This document shows positions 15,346-24,154 of a DNA stretch of 38,653 nt, piece after piece. The notes under the pieces were generated by a model. That model ran no database searches, was not told where the DNA came from, and saw nothing but the letters and a program-made list of their open reading frames with translations. This DNA is from Micromonospora sp. KC213 (GTDB taxonomy: Bacteria > Actinomycetota > Actinomycetes > Mycobacteriales > Micromonosporaceae). The stretch lies in assembly GCF_004348325.1 (NCBI RefSeq), contig NZ_SMKF01000039.1, forward strand, positions 1 to 38,653. The letters run 5' to 3'. The position numbers were made by a program, and so were the translations under genes. The stretch's first letter is position 1. Every line of letters starts with the position of its first letter.

Positions 15346-16884
15346 GTGAGGGCGAACAGTGTCCACTGGTGGCGGGGGACCGCTGTGGTGGCGGCCACCG
15401 GCTTGGCAATTCTTGCGGGGCCCGGCCCGGCGCTGGCTGCCGGCGCGGGCGGCGACGCGGCAGTCGATGCCGCGGCGGTGGAACGGGTCGTGGCGGATTT
15501 CGCGAGCAGGGCCGGGTATCCGGGGGTCGCCGTGGCGATCACCAAGGGCGGTCAGGTGCAGTATGTCGGCGGTCATGGTCACGACTCGTCCGGCGCGGCG
15601 GTGACCGCGACGACGCCGATGCCGGCCGCGTCCGTCAGCAAGTCGTTCACGGCGCTGGCGGTGATGCAGCTGGTGGAGGCGGGGAAGATGGAGCTGGACG
15701 CGCCGGTTCGCCAGTATCTGCCGGACTTCCAGGTCGACGACGCCCGCGGGGCCCGCATCACGGTGCGGGAGCTGCTGGATCAGACCTCCGGGATCACCGA
15801 CCTCACGCTGCGGGAGAAGAGCCTGCCACAGCCCGACTCGCTCGCCGCCGCGCAGCAGCGGGCGCGGGCGGCGACCCTGGCCTCCGACCCCGGAACCAGG
15901 TACGCCTACTCGAACACGAACTACCACCTCGCGGCGCGGCTGGTCGAGGTGGTCTCCGGGCAACCGTTCACGGACTACCTGCGGGACCGGGTGTTCGAGC
16001 CGGTGGGTATGCGCTCCACCACCAGCATCGACCAGGCCCCGCGCGATCTGCCGGAGCAGGTCCGCGAGGGCTACCTGTACGCGTACGGGGCAACGATCCG
16101 GGCGGCCGAGCCGAAGCGGTTCATGGCCGGCTCCGACGGGCTGGTCACCACCGCGGAGGACATGGCCCAGTGGCTGATCATGCAGAACAGCGGCGGTGCC
16201 GCGGCCACCGGTGCCCGCCTGATCTCCGCCTCGGGCATCACCACCATGCACACCCCCTCCGGCCCGGACTCGACCTACGGTTTGGGCTGGGTACGCGACG
16301 ACAACGGCTGGATCCGCCACAACGGGGTGTGGTTCACCTTTACCGCCAGTCAGTTGCTGTTGCCGTCCGGCCACGGCATCGCGGTCCTGGGCAACAGCGG
16401 TCTCGGCCTGGGCAACGAGGGCACCGGTCAGCTGGCGGACGCTCTCGCGGAGCTGGTGACGGGCGGCGACCCGCAGGCGCCCGCGCCACTGCGGCTGATC
16501 GTCGACCTTGTGTTGGCCGGTTTCACGGTGGTCAGCATCGCGCTGGGTGTCCGCAACCTGCGCCGCAGCGGTGACTGGGCCCGCCGGTTCGCTGTCAAGC
16601 CGCTCTGGCAGCCGATCATGTGGCTCGTGCCGCGGCTGGTGCCGGCGGTGTTGCTGGTGATGCTGCCCGAGCTGCTCGGTCGGATCGTGGGCGGCGGACG
16701 GGACATCGCATTCGTGCAGCTGGCGTACTACACGCTCCCGCTGGTCGTCTGGACGGCGGTCGCCGCGCTCACCAACCTGAGCGTGATGATCATCCGGGTG
16801 TCGGCCCTGGTGCGGGCACGCCGCCCGGCCGGCGAGCACGCCGTGCCGGTGGGGGCCGCCCGGGTCGAGATGCTCGCCGGGTAG
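15346..16884 (+). CDS. Serine hydrolase (class C beta-lactamase/DD-peptidase fold) with membrane anchor
   Basis: A 512-residue exported protein. A signal peptide (GTAVVAATGLAILAGPGPALA) precedes a beta-lactamase-family domain. That domain has SVSK at residues 96-99 (SxxK), AYSNTNYHLAA (YxN) and WIRHNGVW in the HxG position. Residues ~385-495 hold about three hydrophobic helices, LIVDLVLAGFTVVSIALGV being the first, which anchor it in the membrane. GTG 15346 is preceded by GGAG with 6-base spacing. The histidine-kinase gene starts 5 bases after its stop and the response regulator overlaps that, so the three form an operon. The context suggests a cell-wall or beta-lactam-related sensor or response enzyme (inference). 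Confidence 0.88.
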   Translation: MRANSVHWWRGTAVVAATGLAILAGPGPALAAGAGGDAAVDAAAVERVVADFASRAGYPGVAVAITKGGQVQYVGGHGHDSSGAAVTATTPMPAASVSKSFTALAVMQLVEAGKMELDAPVRQYLPDFQVDDARGARITVRELLDQTSGITDLTLREKSLPQPDSLAAAQQRARAATLASDPGTRYAYSNTNYHLAARLVEVVSGQPFTDYLRDRVFEPVGMRSTTSIDQAPRDLPEQVREGYLYAYGATIRAAEPKRFMAGSDGLVTTAEDMAQWLIMQNSGGAAATGARLISASGITTMHTPSGPDSTYGLGWVRDDNGWIRHNGVWFTFTASQLLLPSGHGIAVLGNSGLGLGNEGTGQLADALAELVTGGDPQAPAPLRLIVDLVLAGFTVVSIALGVRNLRRSGDWARRFAVKPLWQPIMWLVPRLVPAVLLVMLPELLGRIVGGGRDIAFVQLAYYTLPLVVWTAVAALTNLSVMIIRVSALVRARRPAGEHAVPVGAARVEMLAG

Positions 16885-16889
16885 CGTCG

Positions 16890-17990
16890 ATGATCGTGAC
16901 GAGGGGCGGGTGGTTTCGGCGATCACCCGCCCCGCCGTGGGCGTTGTGCGTGGTGGCGCTGCTGTTGGCGGTCATCGTCGTCGACCATCGATCACTGTCG
17001 TGGTGGATGGTGGTCGGTGCGGTGTTCGCGCCGCTCGCCGCCCTGGTGACGCTTCGGGCGTACCCGCTGATCTCGCTGGCGACCTGCGCGGTCACAAGCC
17101 TTGCCAGCGGTCTGGCGATCCACGACTCGGTGCCGGTGTGGAGCGCGGCGCTCGGCGCCGCACTGTTCATGACCAGCCTGCTGGCCGGGCGCCGCGCACC
17201 TCAGCCCCTGCCGGCGCTGGCTGTTCTTGCCGTCGCGGCAGTGCTGGGCATCGTCCACGGCCTTATCACCGGTGGCGGCTGGGGCACCGGCCTGCTGATG
17301 TTGGCCCTGGTCGTGGCGCTGCCGTGGGCACTCGGACGCATCGTGCGCCAGCAGGACCAGCTGGTGATGATGAGTGCGGAGCAGGCCCGACTACAGGAGC
17401 GTGCGCGCATCGCCCGCGACATGCACGACACGCTCGGGCATGAACTCAGTCTGTTGGCGCTTCGTGCCGGCGCGCTGGAAATGGCACCCGGGCTGGACGA
17501 GCGGCACCGGGCGGCCGCCACCGAGCTGCGCTGCGGAGCCGGTACGGCGACCAGGCGGCTGGCGGAGATCATCACCGTGCTCCGGGATGGCGCACCAGCA
17601 CCATTGGAGCCGGTCAACGACCGGATCGAGGAGCTCGTCGAACGTGCCCGACAGGCCGGTGTCACGGTGTCGCTGGACCGCGACGGCGGAGAAGGCCTCC
17701 CACCGGGCGTCGACCGGGCAGCCCACCGGGTCGTCCAGGAAGCGCTCACCAACGCGATGAAACATGCCCCTACCGCGCCCGTGCGGGTGCGTGTGTCCAC
17801 CACCGACGGCACGACCACCGTCACGGTCACCAACCCGCTGCCGCCCGGCCTGCGACGCGGACCGGGCAGTAACGCCGGGCTGGCCGGCCTGCGCGAGCGG
17901 GTACGCCTGGCCGGTGGCGCGATCTCGGCCGGCCCGCGTGGGGAGCAGTTCGAACTCGTCGCTGTCCTGCCGCATCGGGGAGAGTCATGA
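16890..17990 (+). CDS. Sensor histidine kinase, HisKA_3 (NarL-type partner)
   Basis: A 366-residue membrane kinase. Four to five hydrophobic segments fill residues 15-150 with no large extracytoplasmic domain, so it probably senses the membrane or a partner protein. The dimerisation/phosphoacceptor helix RARIARDMHDTLGHELSLL places the phosphorylated His at 179. The ATPase domain shows an N-box in AAHRVVQEALTNAMKHA and a G-box in GSNAGLAGLRERVRLAGG. ATG 16890 starts 3 bases after the hydrolase stop codon; the gene overlaps the response regulator by 4 bases (ATGA). Its signal may come from the adjacent membrane-anchored serine hydrolase. Confidence 0.92.
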   Translation: MIVTRGGWFRRSPAPPWALCVVALLLAVIVVDHRSLSWWMVVGAVFAPLAALVTLRAYPLISLATCAVTSLASGLAIHDSVPVWSAALGAALFMTSLLAGRRAPQPLPALAVLAVAAVLGIVHGLITGGGWGTGLLMLALVVALPWALGRIVRQQDQLVMMSAEQARLQERARIARDMHDTLGHELSLLALRAGALEMAPGLDERHRAAATELRCGAGTATRRLAEIITVLRDGAPAPLEPVNDRIEELVERARQAGVTVSLDRDGGEGLPPGVDRAAHRVVQEALTNAMKHAPTAPVRVRVSTTDGTTTVTVTNPLPPGLRRGPGSNAGLAGLRERVRLAGGAISAGPRGEQFELVAVLPHRGES

Positions 17991-18640
17991 TCCGGGTGAT
18001 GCTGGCCGACGACGAGGGAATGATCCGGGCCGGTGTACGCGCCATCCTCGGCGTGGATCCCGCCATCGAGGTCGTCGCCGAGGCCGCCGACGGCCGGGAG
18101 GCGATCGAACTCGCCCTCGCCCACCGTCCCGACGTCGCCCTGCTCGACATCCGGATGCCCCGGCTCGACGGGCTCGCCGCCGCCGCCGAAATCCTCCGTG
18201 CTCTGCCCGGAGCCGGGGTGGCCATGCTGACCACCTTCGGCGACGACGAGTACGTTGCCCGGGCGCTCGACAGCGGCGCACGCGGCTTCCTGCTCAAGTC
18301 CGGCAACCCGAGAGACCTGCTCGCCGGAATTCACGCGATCTCCGAAGGCGGCGCCTACCTGTCCCCGGACATCACCGCGCGGGTCATCGGCAAACTACGC
18401 TCGGCCGGCCTCGGTCGCGCCGCCGAGGCCCGTGCGAAGGTGCAGCAGCTCACCCAGCGGGAACGCGACGTGCTTGCCCTCATCGGCGCAGGTCTGTCCA
18501 ACAGCCAGATCGCCCGCCGGCTGCACCTCGTCGAAGGCACCGTCAAAGGGCACGTCAGCGCGATTCTCGCCCGGCTGGACCTCGGCAACCGCGTACAAGC
18601 TGCCATCCTGGCCCACGAGGCAGGCCTCACCGCCGAGTGA
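17987..18640 (+). CDS. Response regulator, NarL/LuxR family
   Basis: A 217-residue response regulator. The receiver domain has the acidic pair in LADDEGMIRAG, phosphoacceptor Asp54 in VALLDIRMPRLDG and the conserved Lys in FLLKSGNP. The C-terminal LuxR helix-turn-helix is LTQRERDVLALIGAGLSNSQ followed by IARRLHLVEGTVKGHVSAIL. ATGA overlap with the kinase gene gives translational coupling. It should bind DNA after phosphorylation by the cognate kinase, probably at the operon promoter among others. The first codons MIRVMLADDE are standard. Confidence 0.94.
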   Translation: MIRVMLADDEGMIRAGVRAILGVDPAIEVVAEAADGREAIELALAHRPDVALLDIRMPRLDGLAAAAEILRALPGAGVAMLTTFGDDEYVARALDSGARGFLLKSGNPRDLLAGIHAISEGGAYLSPDITARVIGKLRSAGLGRAAEARAKVQQLTQRERDVLALIGAGLSNSQIARRLHLVEGTVKGHVSAILARLDLGNRVQAAILAHEAGLTAE

Positions 18641-19111
18641 CCGGTGGGGGAACCGGCTCGGTGAGTCTCCCCGGACCCGCGGCGGCGAGCCCGCGGCGAA
18701 CGGCCGTCGTCGGTCCGGGTGACGCCTTGTTCCTTCCGGCTGCCGGCGAGCACCAAAGCCCAGGCGGTTGAGTACAACCCGACCGGGCCGGAGCAACCGG
18801 GCAAGATCAGCCGGTACCAGCGGATGCTACAGACCATTCAGGAGACCGGGGACTCCGGCATCACGCCGGGCCGGATTCTCGCCCTTCCCTATCCGCAGCC
18901 TGACGCCAACCAACACGGCTCCGAGAAACCCGGGGAACATCAGCATCGTTGCCCTCCACCTGATGAACCGTACTAAGTGGAGTAGCGGGGGCCGCGGGTC
19001 CGGTTGATCTGCTAACCTCCATCCATCTGCATAGCGCAGGGTGCCTACTGTCCGGCTAGATGACTGGGGGCAAACCGGCCCGGCCAGTCTACGCTATATC
19101 AGCATGACTAG
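18641..19111. other. Intergenic stretch, no convincing gene
   Basis: About 470 bases follow the response regulator. A short hairpin (CCGGT-6-ACCGG) lies 3 bases after the stop codon and could be a weak terminator. A plus-strand frame at 18719-18976 codes for a Pro/Gln-rich peptide (EYNPTGPEQPGKISRYQRML) of unrecognised family. GC falls towards 19111. No RNA gene was recognised. Confidence 0.4.
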
Positions 19112-19139
19112 AGTCGATGCCGAGCGTCGACTAAGGAGG
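19112..19139 (+). promoter_or_regulatory. Leader hairpin and strong ribosome site of secreted protein
   Basis: AGTCGA (19112-19117) and TCGACT (19127-19132) can pair across a 9-base loop. The hairpin ends immediately before AAGGAGG (19133-19139), which is 5 bases from ATG 19145. A stem next to the ribosome site could tune translation. Confidence 0.4.
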
Positions 19140-19144
19140 CGCAG

Positions 19145-19558
19145 ATGCTCAAAAGGCTTCGGTCCTTTCTCGCGGTGGTCGTGACGGCAAGTGCCGCGCT
19201 CTTGGTGCTGGGTTCACCCGCGCAGGCGGCCCAAACTGCATACCTCGACAGGATCCAGTGGCTGTCGGCGAGCCCTAAAGACTCCATGGATAAGTCATGC
19301 CAGACCAAGTCCATCACGTTGGCTAGCGGGCGGTACGCGTGGGGCTACGCGAAAGGCTCTGAGAACATCTGGCTCCGAGACATAACTCTCGACGCCGGAA
19401 CCTACACGTGGCAAGCTTGTCTCGACCCACGTAACGGCATCTACTACTTCACCTCGGTGCTGGACGGGCCTTCGGACCCCGCCACCATCAACACGTTCAC
19501 TAGTTTCGAGGCGGACGGTTACTGGCGTTGGGGCAGTTACCTGGACCCCTACTTCTAA
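19145..19558 (+). CDS. Small secreted hypothetical protein
   Basis: A 137-residue protein with a clear Sec signal: basic start MLKRLR, hydrophobic core FLAVVVTASAALLVLG, and a likely cleavage after SPAQA. The mature ~108 residues are rich in Tyr, Trp, Ser and Asp, with two cysteines (DKSCQTKS and WQACLDPR) that could form one disulfide outside the cell. Strands such as SGRYAWGYAKGSENIWLRDI and DAGTYTW suggest a beta fold. The ribosome site is excellent. Its base composition is less GC-rich than its neighbours, and an IS256 remnant begins one codon after the stop, so the segment may be horizontally acquired. Family and function were not recognised. Confidence 0.78.
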   Translation: MLKRLRSFLAVVVTASAALLVLGSPAQAAQTAYLDRIQWLSASPKDSMDKSCQTKSITLASGRYAWGYAKGSENIWLRDITLDAGTYTWQACLDPRNGIYYFTSVLDGPSDPATINTFTSFEADGYWRWGSYLDPYF

Positions 19559-19864
19559 GCCGTGCGCAACCTGCTGACGAAGGTGCCGAAGTCGGCGCAG
19601 CCATGGATCGCGACGCTGGCCCGCACGATCTTCGACCAGCCCGACGCCGAAGCCGTCCACGCCCAGTTCCTCCGGGTCGTGGCCACGATCGAGGCGAAGG
19701 TCCCGGCCGCCACCGAGCACCTCGACCACGCCCGCGACGACCTGCTGGCATTCACCAGCTTCCCCCGCGAGATCTGGCGACAGATCTGGTCGAACAATCC
19801 CCAGGAGCGGCTGAACAAGGAATCCGCCGCCGCACCGACGTCGTTGGCCAGGGCCTTTGCGTAG
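19559..19864 (+). mobile_element. IS256-family (mutator) transposase remnant
   Basis: A GTG at 19562 opens MRNLLTKVPKSAQPWIATLA, followed by DDLLAFTSFPREIWRQIWSN and NPQERLNKE. This is the conserved C-terminal region of IS256-type DDE transposases, whose catalytic Glu lies near NPQERLNKE. A one-base loss after NKE puts the expected IRRRTDVVG out of frame, and homology ends soon afterwards. The N-terminal ~280 residues are absent and no terminal inverted repeats were found. It is inactive. The remnant sits in the same frame one codon after the secreted-protein stop. Confidence 0.85.
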
Positions 19865-19999
19865 TCGCCCGGGGGCGCTTCTGACCTGGGCTTTCACGGC
19901 GTCATCGGCCTGATCAAAGGTGACGTGGGACGGGTGCGGCCGGTCGGTGATCATGGAGTTGCTGAGACAACATGACACCGAGAAGGACCGCATCCGCGC

Positions 20000-20345
20000 A
20001 TGTCATCACCGCTGATCGACGTGATCCGTCAGCACGCCCCTGCCCCATCCGGCGCGACGCCCGCTGTTCGGGAGGCATGTGGCCTGTTGGAGGCCCTGGC
20101 GCGGTTCGCGACCCGCGTGACCCGCGTGGTGTCCGGTCCCACTGGCCAGCGTGCTTGCGGTCGCGGTGTGCGCGGCGATGGCCGGAGCCAGCACGTTCGC
20201 CGCGATCGGGACTGGGTCGACTAGGCCGCCCGCGTCCTGGAGGCGTTCGACGGCTCTGCTGTCTCCCTGCTGCCTCCGGCCGAGGAAACGCCGCCAGAAG
20301 GCCCTATCGACGGGGACGGACATGACCTGTGAGCTGCGGCGGAGC
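20000..20345 (+). mobile_element. ISAs1-type transposase remnant, multiple frameshifts
   Basis: Three reading frames together rebuild the N-terminus of a transposase with the DDE_Tnp_1-associated domain. MSSPLIDVIRQHAPAPSGAT and REACGLLEALARFA lie in one frame, DPRDPRGVRSHWPA in the second, and MLAVAVCAAMAGASTFAAIG in the third. At least two frame changes break it, and the catalytic domain is lost. No terminal repeats were identified. Together with the neighbouring IS256 remnant it marks this stretch as an insertion hot spot. Confidence 0.72.
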
Positions 20346-20624
20346 GCTCAGCCGGGAAAGGGACGACCCCGCCGGGGGGAAAATGACCTGACGTAGCAGC
20401 GAGCGTGATCGCCGTACCGCGTGGTCAGACGCATCGGTCGTGCCGTCGAGCATGATCGAGTCGAATCACGCGGGACGGCGTTCGCTGACGATTCGCTGAC
20501 TTTCATGTCAGGCGCTGCGCGGCGCCCGAGGACGGGCGGAGACGGGCCGCAAGCGCGCCGACCGCATCCGCACGACGAAGCTCAGTACTGCTGGATCCGC
20601 CTCGTGGCTTGGCAGACTGACGGC

Positions 20625-21091
20625 GTGACCGATGAGCACGGCCAAAACGAACCCGACACCGACCAGCCGCCCCGGACACCAACTCTGAGAATCGCGAGGC
20701 ATCTGGCAAAGGAGTTGGAAGGGGTGGCGAGTGTGGAGATCGACGGCATCCAGGGCGGGATGTCGGTTAGCGTCACACCGCGTAACCCCCATGCTCGCGC
20801 CTTCGGATGGACGGATTCTCCGAACAACTCATCCTGCAGGTCGGCGACTACGGCGGCCGATGGGAACTGGAAGCCAGCCCCGAAGACGTCGCCATGCTCG
20901 AAGACATCGCTCGCTCCGTGATCGCCGGCAGGGTTCGGGAGGTGTTCGCTCCGGGTCGCTCGGCAATCTCGGTCACACTCGCCGATGGATCCGTGAAGAC
21001 CGAGATCGGAGGCGAAGCGCCGGCCGGTTGCCTGCCACTACCTTTCTGGCGGCGTTGGTCCCGCAGCATCCAGTACGTCCCGTACAGGTAG
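20625..21091 (+). pseudogene. Hypothetical protein gene split by one frameshift
   Basis: GTG 20625 starts MTDEHGQNEPDTDQPPRTPT, and then LRIARHLAKELEGVASVEID to HARAFGW. At about 20806 the frame changes, and coding character continues one frame over as MDGFSEQLILQVGDYGGRWE, LEASPEDVAMLEDIARSVIA and LPLPFWRRWSRSIQYVPYR to TGA at 21089. Joined, the product would be about 155 residues, soluble and of unrecognised family. ATG 20807 could start a separate short protein, but it lacks a ribosome site. A sequencing error would restore an intact gene, so the call depends on read accuracy. Confidence 0.6.
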
Positions 21092-21265
21092 TCCAGTGTG
21101 AGCGTCAGTTTGGAAGATCGCGCTCCACGAGCCGCGATGCCCGAAACGCCTACTGTCGGCGGCAGAGCTGGGTGCCGCTCATGACCGCTGGGCGCCACGG
21201 TTACGGGCCCGTGGATGGCACGCGTTGATACAAGCGGGTTACCGGCCCATCGGATAACTTGCCCT

Positions 21266-21562
21266 ATGCCCGTCATCGATCTGAGTGCGCCGGCCAGCCC
21301 CCCGTCGCTTCGCAGGACGACAAACCCGCGACTCGTGGCAGCGCTGGCAGTCTTGGGGCTCGGGTGCCTCAGCGGGGAGCCGGTGAACCCGCCGCAGCTT
21401 GCCCCTGAGGTGCGGTGCGAGTCATGGCAGGAATCCATCGCGGGCGAGGCGGATCCGGTCACCGCTCCGGTAGGAGGTGCCCCACCAGGGGAAACCGCGA
21501 GCGTGCGGGTCGTGGTCGTTGTGGATCGTCAAACCGGATGTGTCGTTTCGGTGCACCGGTAG
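21266..21562 (+). CDS. Small hypothetical protein
   Basis: A 98-residue open frame from ATG 21266, with codon bias fitting the organism. One hydrophobic stretch (LVAALAVLGLGCL) lies near residues 24-36. The C-terminus is a Val-rich strand, SVRVVVVVDRQTGCVVSVHR. Three cysteines are present. No ribosome site is visible, but GATAAC at 21252 could be a -10 element for a leaderless message. It converges with the next gene, with only 2 bases between the stop codons. The family is unknown and expression uncertain. Confidence 0.42.
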   Translation: MPVIDLSAPASPPSLRRTTNPRLVAALAVLGLGCLSGEPVNPPQLAPEVRCESWQESIAGEADPVTAPVGGAPPGETASVRVVVVVDRQTGCVVSVHR

Positions 21563-21564
21563 CG

Positions 21565-21930
21565 TCAACCACTTGGGTGCCCTCGTATGGTCCGCGGACT
21601 GCGACGACGTTGAGCGCGATGCATGCTGAACAGGTAGATAGCCAGCAGAATGAAGAAGGTCAACGTCAGGGCCAAATCGATCCTTGACATCGGCTTCTGC
21701 CAACTGCTGGGTACGACCTCGCTGCTCATCCGGACCAGGCCCGAAAGGCTCACGAACACGATCGCCGAGGCCCAGAGCCTAGGACGATGTAGCTTGACGC
21801 CGAACAGCCTGACAGCTCCGGCGCGCCGACTGCGGACGACCACGACGACGGTGAGCACAAGCATCGCGAGAGAGGCCCCAGCGATCAGAACGCCCGCTGC
21901 CGTGAGCCAAGACGCCTCAGAGGTCGTCAC
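21565..21930 (-). CDS. Small membrane protein
   Basis: A 121-residue protein with three hydrophobic segments: LTAAGVLIAGASLAMLVLTV, LWASAIVFVSLSGLV and LALTLTFFILLAIYLFSM. Short basic loops separate them, and the C-terminal tail is positively charged (RAQRRRSPR). The start GTG 21930 has no ribosome site. TAATCT lies about 11 bases upstream and could be a -10 element, so a leaderless transcript is plausible. No family was recognised. Confidence 0.6.
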   Translation of the reverse strand: MTTSEASWLTAAGVLIAGASLAMLVLTVVVVVRSRRAGAVRLFGVKLHRPRLWASAIVFVSLSGLVRMSSEVVPSSWQKPMSRIDLALTLTFFILLAIYLFSMHRAQRRRSPRTIRGHPSG

Positions 21931-22039
21931 ACGCGCCAGATTAGCCGGGCCGTGCTACCGCCTCCGACCACAGAACATGCGTCGACCGCCACGCCCAGCC
22001 GTCGCCCCGTCGGCTGCGGCCGTGGCGTTTATCAGGGCA

Positions 22040-22640
22040 TCACAGTGCCTGCTGTTCGTCTGACAGGACCTCCCCTGGGAAGACTACGCGGCACGCCGGA
22101 GACAGGTTCCATTCGCCGGTTGGTTGAGTCGCAGCCTGGTTCCAAATCTTGTGCACCGCCTCGAAGAGATCGATGACCTCGTGGGCTGTGCGAGCGCCGC
22201 GGGATCAAGCGCCAAACCGACGACGTCGGGGGCAACCTTCTCTGCGAGTGGCTGGGCCTCGGCTAGCTTGGGCCATGCGACGACCAGGACCTTGTGCCAG
22301 ATCTCCGGTGGGAAGGTGTTGGCGAGGTGATGGCTCTCCCCGACCGGGAGATCCCGCAGTCGTCGCTCCGCCTCCAGCGTCTGGCCGACGTAGAGCAGGC
22401 CCCATCGAAGCCAGACGCCGTAGACCACGGGTCCCTTGATCCCGTCCCCGCCATGCCTCGCACCGACAAGCGCCTCACCCAGACGGTGGGCAAACCGGTA
22501 CCTGCTCCGGCGCCAGGACCGCGCTGCCTCCCGCCCTGATGTGAGCTGCTGTAGCGCACCACGCCAGGCGAGGAACGCCTCCTCGTCGTAACTCCCCAGA
22601 TGGTTCGGCAACTTGTCCTCGTCCTCGTTGGGCGACAGAC
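22040..22640 (-). pseudogene. GIY-YIG-like nuclease-fold protein, frameshifted
   Basis: From about 22620 the frame reads DEEAFLAWRGALQQL, then RSRYRFAHRLGEALVGARHG. A GIY-YIG-like core follows: PVVYGVWLRWGLLYVGQTLE (the GIY-type and YVG strands) and ERRLRDLPVGESHHLANTFP with the conserved Arg. Near 22200 one extra base breaks the frame. The other frame continues sensibly as ARTAHEVIDLFEAVHKIWNQ to TGA at 22040-22042. No good start is visible; TTG near 22612 or truncation by the adjacent integrase segment is possible. Intact relatives are uncharacterised actinobacterial proteins. Catalytic activity is doubtful even without the frameshift. Confidence 0.62.
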
Positions 22641-22699
22641 ACGAGGCTAGATCCCGAGCGGTCGAAGGTACATGGTTACCTGCGTCCGTCTTCCGCTGC

Positions 22700-23671
22700 C
22701 CCGCGCTTGCACGGCGCCTTGATCGGCCGGTGGAAGTGGCTGCCGCGCTGCGGTGGCTCGGCAAGGCGTCCCTGCCGTTGTCGGCGTTGGCGGAGGCCGC
22801 GGTGGTGCGTCCGGCGTTGGATGCCCTGGGGCTGACGATGGACGGGCGGCCGGCGGCGGCGTCGACGACCAGGCGGCGGCGCTCGGTGTTCTATAACGTC
22901 CTTCAGTACGCCGTGGAGCTGGAGCTGTTGGACTTCGGCCCGGTCGACAAGCTGCGGGTGCGGCCGTCCCGGCGGTAGGTGGCCGGGGGTGGACCGCCGG
23001 GTCGTGGTCAACATCCGTCAGGCGCGTGAGCTGTTGACCGGGGTGACGGACGTCGGCCGGCGGGGGAAGAACGGCCGGCGCGGTGAGCGCCTGGTCGCCT
23101 TCTACGCCTGCCTCTACTTCGCGGCGCTGCGGCCGAGTGAGGCGCTGGGCCTGCGGGAGCGGGACTGCCATCTTCCGGCAACCGGCTGGGTCTGCTGACG
23201 GTGGAGAAGTCACGGCCAGCGGCCGGGAAGCGCTACACCGACAGCGGCGAGGTGCGCGACGACCGAGGACTCAAGCACCGGGGCGACACGAGTCGCGGGA
23301 GGTGCCGATCCCGCCGGAACTGGTGACGATCCTGCGGGCGCACATCGACCGGTTCGGCGTCGGCGCCGACGGGCGGCTGTTCCGCAGCGACCGGGGCAAC
23401 GTGGTGGCGTCCCTCCACATACTCCCGCGTCTGGGAGGAGGCGCGGACGCTGAGCCTGATCCCGGACCGGGTCGCCTCACCCCTGGCCGGCCGAGCCTAC
23501 GATCTGCGGCACGCCGGGGTGTCGCTCTGGCTGAACGCCGGGCTGCCGGCACCCGAGGTCGCGCAGCGGGCCGGGCACTCGGTCGACGTGCTGCTCAAGG
23601 TGTACGCGAAGTGCATCGACGGGGACCGCACCCGGATGAACGAACGCATCGAGGCGGCGCTCAGCCGATAA
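22700..23671 (+). pseudogene. Tyrosine recombinase/integrase, several frameshifts
   Basis: Pieces in all three forward frames rebuild an actinobacterial phage-type integrase. VEVAAALRWLGKASLPLSAL and RRRRSVFYNVLQYAVELELL come from the core-binding region. FAALRPSEALGLRERD carries catalytic Arg I, VPIPPELVTILRAHIDRFGV follows, and then AYDLRHAGVSLWLNAGLPAP with Arg II and EVAQRAGHSVDVLLKVYAKC with the His and nucleophile Tyr. At least four frame changes and a missing N-terminus make it inactive. Its 3' end overlaps the small gene at 23661 by 11 bases. It lies about 480 bases from the tRNA-Arg 3' end, as expected for an element inserted there, but outside the repeat-bounded island. Confidence 0.88.
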
Positions 23672-23981
23672 TCCCGCACCGTTCTCGGAACTGGGTGAGC
23701 CACTCGTCCACCTGTGCATCGTCATGCAGGTACGGCTCCTTCGGCCCGTGGCGCAAATCGATGCCGGTGAAGATTCCGAGTGCCCACCACACCGCTTGGT
23801 CGACCTCGACGCCTTCCAGGTCGAGCATGGTCCGGGTAGCCCAGCGGTCCACCTCGTCACGCGACTGGCTGCCGGAGAGGATGGCTGCGAAACGCGCTTC
23901 CATGTCGGCACGGCTGGGAGGGACCGGCTGCGCGGTCGTCACCGGCGCGGTCCTGTCAAGCCGATCTCCGTTACTGCTCAT
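23661..23981 (-). CDS. Conserved hypothetical protein
   Basis: A 106-residue soluble protein of a type frequent in actinomycetes. Characteristic segments are MEARFAAILSGSQSRDEVDR and WATRTMLD, then VWWALGIFTGIDLRHGPKEP and YLHDDAQVDEWLTQFRERCG. It is acidic and rich in Trp, without signal peptide or membrane helix. ATG 23981 gives the natural start; the ribosome site is weak. The function of the family is unknown. It converges with the decayed integrase. Confidence 0.72.
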   Translation of the reverse strand: MSSNGDRLDRTAPVTTAQPVPPSRADMEARFAAILSGSQSRDEVDRWATRTMLDLEGVEVDQAVWWALGIFTGIDLRHGPKEPYLHDDAQVDEWLTQFRERCGIIG

Positions 23982-24154
23982 CGAGAGGGCTCTGACCTGC
24001 CCGAATAGGCCGGCGCAAGCGTCCAAGATCATTGCACGTATTTTGCATGGACGGCTGCAAACGGCGGCTACTGGTGGTATCTGGCTGCACATGCCGACTG
24101 ATCGGCCGAGGGGCGTATCCGCAGGTCAGGTGGCGCTTTTGCTGATCGTCGAGG

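Noticed and set aside
14368..16926. 852-codon minus-strand frame across the TOPRIM and serine-hydrolase genes
   Set aside because: Composition of a shadow frame; both overlapping plus-strand genes have clear domains and ribosome sites.
18641..19111. Group II intron or retroelement RNA
   Set aside because: GC-rich hairpins and a GTGAGT-like string are present, but no domain V, reverse transcriptase or boundary sequence could be recognised.
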